64,000 nt of DNA, from assembly GCA_014155875.1 (NCBI GenBank), contig JACEFZ010022384.1:402501-466500 (forward strand), given 5' to 3'. The notes beneath the pieces were generated by a model, which saw only the letters and a list, made by a program, of their open reading frames with translations, made no database searches and was not told the DNA's origin. The translations under genes and the position numbers were made by a program. Shown piece by piece: positions 55,165 to 64,000 of this stretch; position 1 is the first letter of the stretch, and the number at the start of each line of letters is the position of its first letter. Source of the stretch: Cepaea nemoralis. Taxonomy: Eukaryota; Mollusca; Gastropoda; Stylommatophora; Helicidae.

Positions 55165-55212
<48 letters not shown>
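54960..55212. repeat. CTA trinucleotide microsatellite, right arm
   Basis: Mirror of 1-365, with CTG units at its inner end and GTTGCTGC interruptions. It directly adjoins the 3' tail of LINE-B at 55,213. Confidence 0.95.
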
Positions 55213-56870
55213 GTTGTTTGTCCATCAAGAATGATGATGACCATTCATTTCATCCAGTGGGGTTGAAGGTGTGGAGCCGTGGGTTCTAAGATGGCTGATA
55301 AGGCCTATTTTGGCTCGAAATGTTCTTTGACAATGTGGGCAAAGAATGCTTGACGTCTCTGGAGGAGGATTTCCTAGAGTGGTTTTTCTGTCCTGCCTTT
55401 TCTTCACAGCTCTTGCAGTCCTGGTTGCCTCACATATGACTGCACCTTTGCGCAAAGATGCACGCCACGAATTTCGGTCTCTGGCTGCAGCCTCCCAGGT
55501 GTCATGATGAATTCCAAAAGCATTCAGTGAAATTTTCAGAGTGTCTTTAAAACGTTTCCTCTGGCTACCTTGGGAGCGTTTACCACAATGCAGTTCACTG
55601 CGAAAAATTTCGTTTAGGGAGCCTGTGATCTGGCATGTGAGTCAAGTGACCAGCCCAGCGAATCTGATTCTTCATCAGTTGAGTGTGGATACTGGGCATG
55701 GATGCTCTTTCTAGGACTTCAGTGTCTGGAGTCTTGTCTTGCCATTTAATCTCCAGTAGCTTCCTTAGGCAGACTGTGTGGAAGTGGTTTAATTTCCTAG
55801 CGTGTCGCTGATAAACAGTCCAGGTTTCACAAGCATATAGCAGTGTGGATAATACATCTGCTTTGTAGACTTTTAGCTTTGTTTGCAGGCTTATTCCAGT
55901 ACTGTCCCATACATTCTTGTACAGTCTGCCAAAGGCTGCACTGGCCTTGGAGATTCTTGCATTCACTTCGTCATCGATTGTGGCAGCTTGTGACACGGTG
56001 CTGCCAAGATAGGTGAATTTGTCCACAACACTTAGTCTATGATCATTCACTTTGATATTCGGCACAGTGTGATTATTCCCTGGAGCTGGCTGGTACATCA
56101 CTACAGTTTTCTCCAAGTTGATATTGAGCCCAAAGTTGGCACAGACATGTGAGAAAGCTGAAACATTATGTTGCATGTCCGCTTCTGAGTTGACGTATAG
56201 AGCGCAATCATCAGCAAACAGGAGCTCTCTGACGGTGCCGCTGTTAATTTTGGTTTTAGCTTTCAGCCTTCTGAGATTGAATAACTTTCCATCCATACGG
56301 TAGTTGAAGTCTATTCCAATGTCGTCGTTCTCGAAGGCATTCATCAACATGGCTGAAAACATGAGGCTGAACAGTGTTGGTGCCAGGACACATCCTTGCT
56401 TCACTCCATTGGTGACAGGAAAGTTCACCATTTTCCTGTACTCTTGCCTGCATGCCGTCATGAAATAGCCGCACTATTTGGACAAACTTTCGTGGACAGC
56501 CATATCTTGCCATAATCTTCCACAGTCCTTCTCTGCTGACTGTATCAAAAGCCTTGGTAAGGTCAATGAAAGTGGAGAACATTTCGCAGTTCTGTTCCTG
56601 ACATTTCTCTTGCAGCTGCCTTGCAGCGAAAATCATGTCAACAGTTCCACGTTCTTTTCTGAAGCCACATTCTCAGGAAGAAGACCTTGATCGAGATGGG
56701 CTGTGAGGCGATTGAGAAGAATTCTGGCGAGTATCTTCCCTGCAATTGAAAGCAAGGAGATGCCTCGGTGGTTGTCACAGGATTGGCGGTTTCCTTTACG
56801 TTTGTAAAGGTGGACTATTGACGCGTCCTTAAAATCTTGTGGCATGGTCTCGTTCATCCATATGTTTGTT
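55213..56870 (-). pseudogene. LINE-B copy with RT and zinc finger
   Basis: On the minus strand: MPQDFKDASIVHLYKRKGNR and HRGISLLSIAGKILARILLN (RT start), CEMFSTFIDLTKAFDTVSRE and GLWKIMARYGCPRKFVQIVR, TNGVKQGCVLAPTLFSLMFS, LLFADDCALYVNSEADMQHN (FADD), VVDKFTYLGSTVSQAATIDD, TLLYACETWTVYQRHARKLN, CLRKLLEIKWQDKTPDTEVL and, at 55,455-55,225, the C2H2 finger starting CPHCQRTFRAKIGLISH. Four frame changes, and a gap near 55,590. The 5' end is truncated at about 56,870 next to family X. Confidence 0.86.
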
Positions 56871-56879
56871 AATGTTTAG

Positions 56880-57338
56880 GGCACCTTTTCTAGCCCCTTC
56901 CTCATGCTATGGAGGTGAGCAGTGTGTTCCTATAGAGTGCTGCTCAGTCGCTCAGGGGGCTGCCGAATCCCACTGCTGCTCCGGTCAGTAGAAGACGACC
57001 ATATAGCCTGAGCCGCCTGTGTGCAGGTCTGCGACTACGGCTGCCAGCGTACCCACGCCTGCCGCTTTGCCGCTCGCCCATCGCCACAGGGCTTGAAGGT
57101 GATATGTGACGTTGTATGAAGAATGACTTGCGCGATGACTTGGATTAAAGTGAGGAAGACTTGAGCAATTCGTCGACCTCACTCTCTCGCCTGAGTCCAA
57201 CTGAGTCCAGTGGCAAGACAAGTCGAGACGACTGGAGACGAATACAGGTGCAGTGGATGATCAGGGCGCTCTACGTGCCTTGCCGTGCTCATTACGTTCC
57301 ACAACGCTTTGCAGGTAAACGCCGTCTTGCCCGTTGAA
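56880..57338 (-). mobile_element. Family-X element, second copy
   Basis: 57,090-57,335 is the reverse complement of about 10,990-11,240; shared words include CTACGTGCCTTGCCGTGCTC and CCGTCTTGCCCGTTGAAT. The outer half (56,880-57,090, with CTGCCGAATCCCACTGCTGC) differs from the other copy. It ends directly at an ACT microsatellite. Unclassified. Confidence 0.6.
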
Positions 57339-57339
57339 T

Positions 57340-57430
<91 letters not shown>
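57339..57430. repeat. ACT trinucleotide microsatellite
   Basis: About 30 perfect ACT units between family X and a LINE fragment. Confidence 0.95.
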
Positions 57431-57612
57431 GGATAACCGGATCGTGAAGGCAGATGTCCCATGTATTATATTGAATGGATGTCCTCTTAGTAGAGAGAAT
57501 AAATTGAAGTACTTGGGAATCAGTTTTGACATGTGTATGTCTTTTAAAGATCATGTGGGAGATTTGGTGATGAAAGCTGGTAAGGGACTTAATGTATTGA
57601 GGGCGATGGCAG
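57431..57612 (+). pseudogene. LINE-N-like reverse transcriptase fragment
   Basis: The translation contains NRIVKADVPCIILNG, NKLKYLGISFDMCMSFKDHV and VMKAGKGLNVLRAMA, colinear with the RT end of LINE-N (compare MNYLGIRFDRSLAYNEHIDQ near 32,830). It is cut off abruptly at 57,612 by sequence starting TGTCACGAAACGG. Confidence 0.65.
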
Positions 57613-58640
57613 TGTCACGAAACGGCCGGCCGGTTCGGTTCGCGGTCACTCTCGTCACGGGAGACCACCTAGCTATTTCTAGCGGAAAGTCACCAGACGG
57701 GAATTCTGGAGTGTTCTCGACGCTCTATTCTAAAAAGAGATTTTCTAGCCCATTAGAGAACGCTTCACGAAACTGCGTAACATGTAATTACTGCATGCGG
57801 AGCCCAAGAAAAATCGCTACCTTTGGTAAGCGAAATTCTCCGCCTCGCCAGGGAACTCAAGGTCGACTGTCCTCAGTTGCCAGTTGTGAGTTTGCTGTGG
57901 TTGAGCGAAGACGATTTTTCTATGAGCTCCGAGATGTGTCTACATAGACAATAATGTGTCTCGACATGGACTGGAGCTGGTTCAGGAGGTGTTTCTTCAT
58001 TAAGAACCAACCTTCGATTTGGCGATCGACTAGATTTGGAGTCGGGCGAGAGACGAAATACCATGGAGAGAACTCCGAGTACCAGCAGCATGAACTCCCC
58101 GGAGTTGGAGCAACGCCCTGGAGTTGTATGTGAGACGTTCCTCTCCAGCCACGTCTTCGCTGGCCTGATCGTCGAATACCAGCACGTAATAGCCATCCGC
58201 TCCACCACCTCTACAGTATGAAGGTAACAGTGCATAGTACTCGTGATGTCAGGCCATTGAGGCCCAGAGACGTTGTAATAAGCAATGATTAGGTCTGAGC
58301 CATAGACCTTACACTCCCAAGTGCCGCAGAGCTCCACCGCCATTAACTTGAGTTCTACGTCAGAGACTTGACTCGAACTGCTACCTGCAGCCGTCCAGGG
58401 CTGATCTGTGTATGTTGGTTGAACAGGACTAATTGCATAGACTTTGCACGATGCTTGGTGTTCTTAAGGACAGTATAAATCTTGTGCTAGATTTCGGGAT
58501 GACTTCTACATCCACTGCACCCTACGCCAGCGAGGAGTCCACATGGTGGGTTGCCCGATCTTGAATTCTTGTCCAATAGCTATTACCCAGTTGAGAGGTC
58601 ACGGCAGTCGGGACCATTCAAGGGAGGATCTGTGCAGGCC
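57613..58640. other. 1-kb unassigned insertion-like block
   Basis: Starts TGTCACGA and breaks the LINE fragment. GGCAG occurs just before it (about 57,607-57,611) and again at about 58,602-58,606, so it might be an LTR-like insertion, but the ends do not form a clean TG...CA pair. A 156-codon minus-strand frame, 58,343-57,873 (starts MAVELCGTWECKVYGSDLII), resembles nothing I know and may be chance. Confidence 0.35.
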
Positions 58641-58839
58641 AGGTGAGAAGACACATACAGCAGACCGTCTTTAGTCTACCTACACGGCCTGATGATGAAT
58701 GTCGAACGTACCCTGGAGATCATGAGTCTTCTTACTGTCTAAACTTCCTACCTTCACCTACACCCATCTTCTTTGACTCTTGTGTACATACTACAATTAT
58801 ACATCCATTTTGTTTCGACAAAACCAAAGTTGAGTCATG

Positions 58840-58985
58840 TCGTCTGGATGGAGCACTAGTGGTTAACGTCCCTGGGTTGAGATGGTAAGAGCAAGGAGGG
58901 TTCAGGGACCGGGAGGGGTAGGTGTCGTGTCCTCCTTTAAAGTGTCGTCCCTGGAGTGAGGAGATCCGACACCCACATTATAATA
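58840..58985 (+). mobile_element. Possible tRNA-derived SINE fragment
   Basis: GGAGCACTAGTGGTTAACG resembles an A-box region (tRNA D-arm) and GGTTCAGGGACCGG, about 45 bp later, a weak B box. The following GTGAGGAGATCCGACACCCA resembles words in the SINE at 5,101-5,510 (GTAGTGAGATCGGACACCCG). Evidence is suggestive only. Confidence 0.4.
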
Positions 58986-59504
58986 TTATTTTCCTCTCAA
59001 TATTCTGGAGAATCCACCAGCTTCCATCCAACACACTCCATCAGCCTATGGACACCTTTTCCTATCACTCTCACACTGTCGTACTATGCCCCCTTCTCAT
59101 ACTTCCCCAACGCAACATACTCAACAACTCTTGCTTCTAGAAATTAATAAAGATTAATTTATTAAAATAAAAGTGTAACGTGTATGAGACGTGTATGTGA
59201 AGAAAATGTGTGACGTGTTCTATAAAGTGTGTAGACTCTGACTCTCAGACAGCAACCCAGTCAGCTGATCCCAGCAAAGATAGACTACAGCACGTTACGT
59301 CAGAACATGTACTTCTCACCCGTTGCCGAAACCATCTTGCCGGATACTGCTTTGCCTCTGTAGACCTCTGGTAATCCAATTTCATGAACATCCGAAATAG
59401 ACACCGGTGGTATTAACAGTTACTCATGGACCGGTTGCACTCTACACAATGTCCGTTCCTAATGTTCCTAAACAAACTGCACAAGTCTTTTGTGGTGTGT
59501 ACGC
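58986..59504. other. No recognised feature
   Basis: A/T-rich with several possible polyadenylation words near 59,144-59,165 (AATAAA). Only short frames (about 72 codons) with no motif. Confidence 0.5.
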
Positions 59505-59575
59505 AGTTAGTTAGTTAGTTAGTTAGTCGACAGATCATCCTCGTTGCACATCGAACCACTCAGTTCATAAGGGCT
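59505..59575 (-). mobile_element. LINE-N or SINE 3' tail relic
   Basis: On the minus strand CTTATGAACTGAGTGGTTCG leads to ACTAACTAACTAACT. The same arrangement ends LINE-N at about 31,515-31,580 (CTTATGGACTGAATGGTTCG, then CTAACTAACTAAG). Confidence 0.6.
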
Positions 59576-61108
59576 ACTTACTAATGTTAATTGTTACTGT
59601 ACTGGATTGATCCTCACTCGTGTCTATCCAGCCTCACATATAATGTCATGTGTTCTATTACACGAGATTATATAACTCTAGGTAACTATTAGACCCAATG
59701 TCTTCAGCCCGCCACCACTGTCTGATGATGTGTGGTGCATCAGTACGCATCACTCACTTTGGTGAATCAACCTGCTTTTAGCTTTCAGTTACGTTCTGTC
59801 TGCACTTTATTGATGGTTGAACGGGTGTTCTTCCGAATGGGTTTTTTTAAAACTTGTTGAGTTTCCTTGGATCTGGTAGGGAACCTAGGATAGAAACAAC
59901 ACATCTGGTGATAGTACTAGTCACTGATCCCCTCGGCTGAGTGTAAGCCTATCACCTTGCTTAATGATCTTTAGCTAACTAGACTTAGTCATAGAGCAGA
60001 TTAGCTACCCACCTAGAGTCGAATCAGGCTATGACAAAGAAAAAATATCAGCAAACAGAATGCGGAACCCCGCCCACCAGGGACACCTACGGGAAGATCC
60101 CAATTATCCCTCATTGCTCAATTCTCAACTAGTAAAGCTTATCAACACTTCACTAATCTATTTTAGCTAACAGAGCCAAGTATCACTTCACTACTCTAGC
60201 TAGTTTCCACTAACAGTGCTAATCATCACACTATAGTTTAACAAGGCCACAGTCTATAGTAATTATAACGAATATATTATAATAAGTTATACCTTAAATG
60301 GCACTACTGCAGTCCTATAAATCATATCTACATCTGCCATATAGGCACGTGTAAAATTAAGTCACTAATTAACACACGGTAGATATTATTTCCACTGGCA
60401 CTGCAGTGCCCTGCACTCTGTCTAGAGCATTATTCAAGTCCACCCTAGTTGATCTCAACTCGAGTTTATATGGCAAACTACCAAAGTTGTCCACGTGACG
60501 TTATCCTTTACTCCCCCACACAGGTGGCACAGTGGCAAATCATCCCCTGTCAAGAACTATTTTCCTGGCTTAAATCCTGTCAAAGTTGTCAGTAATTGCC
60601 TAGATTCTCAAAACAAGCCAGCTAGTTTCTGTAAACTCCCAACAAAGAGTTTCGATACCAAGCTGCCAATCATCTTGATGTTCCGGAAACCAAGAATTGA
60701 CAGATGCACTGTTTTCCGTACTAGGTACTTCCGTTTTACATCTGCCCCTGTGATCTCACGGCTTCCATCTGCATTCAAATGTTGACAAACTTGTCAATCT
60801 TCTGTTCCGTGGTGACAATCCCAGCAGCCATTTCCGTCTGATGTCCGGCCGTATAGATGACAAACGGAACCATTCCATATCCTAAGCTGACAATATATGT
60901 GATTCTACTTGTTAATGAACTGCCAACTCTGTGTATCCATTCCTTCTCACTCACCACCAAATGTGTTTATGGGCTGACACGATGTAACCTGTGCAGCTGT
61001 GTTTACTCTGTTAGTACGACTGTTGTGGCCCAGAAATTATACGCCACGCAAACGTCGGTATTATTATCTGGGTTAACTCAGGGCGCTCGTGACAGTAGGT
61101 AGACTGAA
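59576..61108. other. 1.5 kb without recognised features
   Basis: Mixed-composition sequence. The longest frame is 96 codons at 60,495-60,785 with no domain I recognise. No TSD, inverted repeat or tandem structure was found. Confidence 0.5.
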
Positions 61109-61128
61109 AGCACCTGTACCCACACCCA

Positions 61129-62394
61129 GAACATATCCCGTGTAATCAAGCGTAGTGATGATTCCGCTCACCCCACGGACATTGGTCAATTAATCCCAGA
61201 CGAGCCCCCAAATTAATGTACCAATGTCCGTGGAGTGAGCGGAATCATCACTACACTTGATTCGCTGTCGTTTGAAAATATACTGAAAGACCTTCTCAAG
61301 CCAAATGCTGCAGCTAAACAGGATGCAGAAACAGAGTGGAGAACCCTAAAGGACATAATTTACAACACTGCTTTGGAAATCCTGGGTTCAGCCCCCCGAA
61401 AGCATAAAGACTGGTTTGATGAAAATTCCGAAGACATCAACCAATTGCTGGCCAAGAAACACCTTCTCCTCAAGGCACATTTGAATGACCCGAAGTCAAC
61501 ATAAAAAAAGATGCCTTCAAGAACATTCAGAGAGTAGTGCAGCAGAAACTTCGGCACATGCGGGACTCCTGGCTGAGCAGCAAAGCTGATGAAATTCAAG
61601 GCCTTGCTGACAGACATGATATGAAAAACATCTACGACTTACTTAAAGCAATCTATGGTCCTACATCACCAGGCATAGTTACCCTCCTCAGTGCAGATGG
61701 GGGAACATTGGTCACCGATAAGAAAGAAATCCTTCAACGCTGGGCACGTTGAAACCTGGACTGTTTATCAGCGACACGCTAGGAAATTAAACCACTTCCA
61801 CACAGTCTGCCTAAGGAAGCTACTGAAGATTAAATGGCAAGACAAGATTCAAGACACTGAAGTCCTAGAGAGAGTGCCCATGCCCAGTATCCACACTCTA
61901 CTAATGAAGAATCAGATTCGCTGGGCTGGTCACTTGACTCGCATGCTAGATCGCAGGCTCCCTAAACACATTTTTTACGGCGAGTTGCGTTGTGGTAAAC
62001 ACTCCCAAGGCGGCAAGAGGAAACACTTTAAAGACACTTTGAAAATCTCACTGAATGCTTTTGGAATTCATCATGACACCAGGGAGACTGCAGCCAGAGA
62101 CCGAAATTCGTGGCGTGCATCATTACGTAAGGGTGCAGTCACGTGTGATGCAACCAGGACTGCAAGAGCTGTGAAGAAAAGGCAGGATAGAAAAACCACT
62201 GCTGGAAATCCTCCTCCAGAAACGTCAAGCATTCTTTGTCCAAATTGTCAAAGAACATTTCGAGCCAAAATAGGCCTTATCAGCCATCTTAGAACTCACG
62301 GCTCCATACTTTCAAACCCCACTGGATGAAATGAATGGTCATCATCATTCTTGATGCACAAACAACAACACACTTGATTACACGGGATATGTTC
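61129..62394. mobile_element. Foldback element interrupted by LINE-B
   Basis: 61,129-61,185 (GAACATATCCCGTGTAATCA onward) is the near-perfect reverse complement of 61,221-61,262 continued at 62,380-62,394, a stem of about 57 bp around a 35-bp loop. LINE-B sits inside the right half of the stem. Without it, the element would be a compact hairpin of about 150 bp, perhaps a MITE or foldback transposon; no TSD of its own was identified. Confidence 0.68.
61263..62369 (+). mobile_element. LINE-B copy lacking the reverse transcriptase core
   Basis: An insertion with TSD ACACTTGATT at 61,253-61,262 and 62,370-62,379. The N-terminal part encodes LINE-B linker (EWRTLKDIIYNTALEILGSA, LRHMRDSWLSSKADEIQGLA, MKNIYDLLKAIYGPTSPGIV) with one frameshift near 61,500. 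At about 61,748 it jumps (EILQRWA to VETWTVYQRHARKL), deleting the RT core, then continues intact through RKLLKIKWQDKIQDTEVLER to the zinc finger CPNCQRTFRAKIGLISH. The tail is AAC repeats. Confidence 0.85.
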
Positions 62395-62454
62395 TAGTTG
62401 TGGTAGAATGTGCGTAGAATTAGCAGGCTGATAGGCTGGCAGGGAATGTATGTC

Positions 62455-62745
62455 ATGGTGGTAGATTACCTATGGACAAGGAAGAGGTGGTCAAGCGCCT
62501 GTGGGACCAGGTGGCGCAGGGGGAAGGGGGAATAGAATGAGAACCTGTATGTTGAAAGAATGATATTGCGGTGGATCGGCAGGGGTTGTGTAAGAATTTT
62601 AAAACTAAGAGGCAAGAAAAGAAGAACTTTCAATCAGATAGAGGTGGGAACGATTAGTAGTATGACTCTTCGCTGGCTGTTAAACGAGTAAACTTAGCGC
62701 GTATAGGAATGTCCTGGGTGCATTGATGTCGGTTCTTACATCAAC
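62455..62745 (+). pseudogene. LINE-N 3' terminal fragment
   Basis: GGRLPMDKEEVVKRLWDQVA matches the position of GGVLMHDKRDVVAALWEHVY in the 30,035 copy. The rest (about LRGKKRRTFNQIEVGTISS, then the CDVGS-like end near 62,730) follows with stops. 5'-truncated, decayed, and older-looking than the copies in the arms. Confidence 0.66.
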
Positions 62746-62749
62746 TCAA

Positions 62750-63262
62750 CTGAGATACACGAGAAGGCACAAGCCCATAAGAGTGAGTTAAAGAAAGCCA
62801 ACAGGTTGTCCATTGCCAAAGAACAGGACTCTTCAAACATTCTACAGTTCAGGTCGATCTTGCTTCTGAACGTCGAGAGAAAGATAATCATTTCATCCAA
62901 TGCTAGCAGAATTGCGGTGTACTCAATGGAGAACAAGGAAGCCGACAGAGCGGTGCATAAATTAGATATCCCTTGGCTCCCCGTGCATCACGTGCCCGAG
63001 CAGATCACGACAATCCTAATGCAGTATTCCTCAGATGTCTCACTTCCCTTCTCACCCCGACATTCAAGCCAAGGTGGATCGACTTCTAAGTGGGTATGGC
63101 AATGAGGTGTACGATCTCGCTGTTTCTATTCGTCATGATCATGCATACATTACGAAACTCCGCGAGGAATGTACGATGTCGCCAATTAAGGCTTTCATGG
63201 GTGATGCGACAATCCTGACACCAGATGAGAGCCATACCCATAGCATGCTCCTACACCTCATC
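62750..63262 (+). pseudogene. Unknown coding-like relic
   Basis: Two frames that read as one protein if joined across a shift near 63,040: EIHEKAQAHKSELKKANRLS, RIAVYSMENKEADRAVHKLD and ITTILMQYSSDVS, then SHPDIQAKVDRLLSGYGNEV and YDLAVSIRHDHAYITKLREE. The composition is protein-like and the first frame runs about 110 codons without a stop. I do not recognise the family. It lies between a LINE-N tail and an RTE-like tail and could be a piece of a LINE ORF1 or of a host exon. Confidence 0.4.
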
Positions 63263-63264
63263 AT

Positions 63265-64000
63265 TATCATGTGTCATGCCGATAAAAGTGGGCGGTCATG
63301 TTTCTCCATCTCACGCGATCACCTGAGTTTTCTATGTGTTTGATATGTTTATTGTGTGTGATAAGTTGCCTTTGTTTCTGACAAGTTTCCAGGTCCCACA
63401 ACATGTTCCAGTTTTTGTTATCTCATTACGTGGCCAAAAAACGATTACTGCCTCTATCTGAAGTTTGTTATAAATTGTTTTTGCTACTTAGCCTCCATCA
63501 AAATGTAAAGATTACGCATTGTGGCTGTACAATGAATTTTCAGCATACGTCTATAAAACCATAATTCTAAGGTGTGTTTTTTTTTGTCTTACCTCATCTC
63601 ATCTCATCTTGATCCTCTTGTACCTTGCGATGTCGAGGTGAAGTATAAACAGCGGGAGAGTGCCCGCTTATGGGCTTCATGTATCGATATTCCCATGGCC
63701 TCTGCCATTCCCCCGTCTATAGTTTACGTGGTCTCCTCTGCTTCCATCTGGTTTGTACGTCATTGCTTGTTGTGGTATACTGTTAGTTGGTAACCTAGTT
63801 GCATGGCCAAACCATTTGACTTGCTGCCTCTTAATAAAATCATGCGCTGCTAAAACCTGATTTCTATCCTGATTTAGTCCTGGTTTCTTCATTTCTGATC
63901 TTCTCTCCTCTTGTTACACTGAGTATGCTTCTCATGAATCTAATTTCTGTTATTGTGATTTTTTCTTTTATCTTCTTTTGCCATTGTCCAGGTTTGGCAT
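63265..64000 (-). pseudogene. RTE-like LINE 3' fragment
   Basis: The minus strand ends in CGGCATGACACATGATAATG, the same 3' terminus as the RTE-like copies at 10,013 and 40,240. Upstream, 63,892-63,677 encodes FIKRQQVKWFGHATRLPTNS, matching the conserved WFGH segment after the RT of many LINEs. Heavily decayed. It runs off the window edge. Confidence 0.6.

Larger units (their letters stand above)
35181..55212 (-). repeat. Right arm of the giant inverted duplication
   Basis: This is the mirror image of 1-31,061. It begins where LINE-A becomes homologous to the left arm and ends at the CTA microsatellite that mirrors the GTA microsatellite at the window start. Shared nested insertions with identical TSDs (LINE-N in LINE-A, SINE-B in LINE-D, SINE-B in the RTE-like copy) show the arms descend from one sequence that was duplicated after those insertions. 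Private insertions here are a solo LTR, LINE-F and the 37,522-42,990 block. Confidence 0.9.

Noticed and set aside
1..55212. Inverted duplication as a simple fold-back sequencing artefact of one molecule
   Set aside because: The arms differ by a few percent and by several private insertions with TSDs, which a fold-back read would not produce. Joining of two divergent haplotypes by the assembler is not excluded.
57873..58343. 156-codon minus-strand frame as a host exon
   Set aside because: No recognisable domain or convincing splice context; it lies in an insertion-like block among dead LINEs.

Overview
The window is eukaryotic, repeat-dominated DNA, most likely from an invertebrate animal with a large genome. 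It contains at least six kinds of non-LTR retrotransposon (LINE), an LTR retrotransposon, solo-LTR-like, mariner, hAT-like and SINE remnants, and many mini- and microsatellites. I see no convincing host gene, rRNA gene, tRNA gene or CRISPR array. The element mix would fit a mollusc or an arthropod; the sequence alone does not decide.

The most striking property is large-scale symmetry. Nearly everything in 1-31,061 recurs in reverse order and reverse complement in 35,181-55,212, giving an imperfect inverted duplication with arms of about 31 kb and 20 kb around a spacer of about 4 kb. Reading inward from both ends the arms share: a GTA/CTA microsatellite; a 52-bp minisatellite; a 39-bp minisatellite; a non-coding block; a LINE-N tail; a 73-bp minisatellite; LINE-E and RTE-like fragments carrying the same nested SINE-B; a 59/60-bp minisatellite; LINE-D with a second SINE-B; a mariner remnant with a nested MITE; and LINE-A with a nested LINE-N fragment. 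By eye the unique parts differ by a few percent. The length difference comes mostly from insertions present in only one arm, several with target-site duplications (TSDs) and an empty site in the other arm.

Left-arm-only insertions are a tRNA-derived SINE (5,101-5,510), a family-X element (10,718-11,242), a 7.5-kb LTR retrotransposon (12,118-19,636), a 2.3-kb unknown block (21,246-23,577) and a 3.6-kb composite with CTGT repeats and a 1.9-kb homopurine tract (24,142-27,730). Right-arm-only insertions are a probable solo LTR (46,203-46,937), LINE-F (50,111-51,155), and a 5.5-kb stretch (37,522-42,990) with an RTE-like LINE that the left arm lacks.

The only long intact coding sequences belong to the LTR retrotransposon. 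Its order is gag-protease-integrase-reverse transcriptase-RNase H, with integrase before reverse transcriptase. That is the Gmr1-like arrangement within Ty3/gypsy, and the gag resembles the SCAN-related gag of that group. Its reverse transcriptase has lost its core, yet its two 510-bp LTRs differ at only about four positions.

The centre (31,511-35,180) holds two non-overlapping halves of a LINE-N element in head-to-head orientation, separated by a hAT-like remnant. Right of the inverted duplication (55,213-64,000) lie further LINE-B, LINE-N and RTE-like fragments, a foldback element interrupted by an internally deleted LINE-B, and about 3 kb with nothing recognisable. Labels LINE-A, -B, -D, -E, -F, -N, SINE-B and family X are local names for this report.
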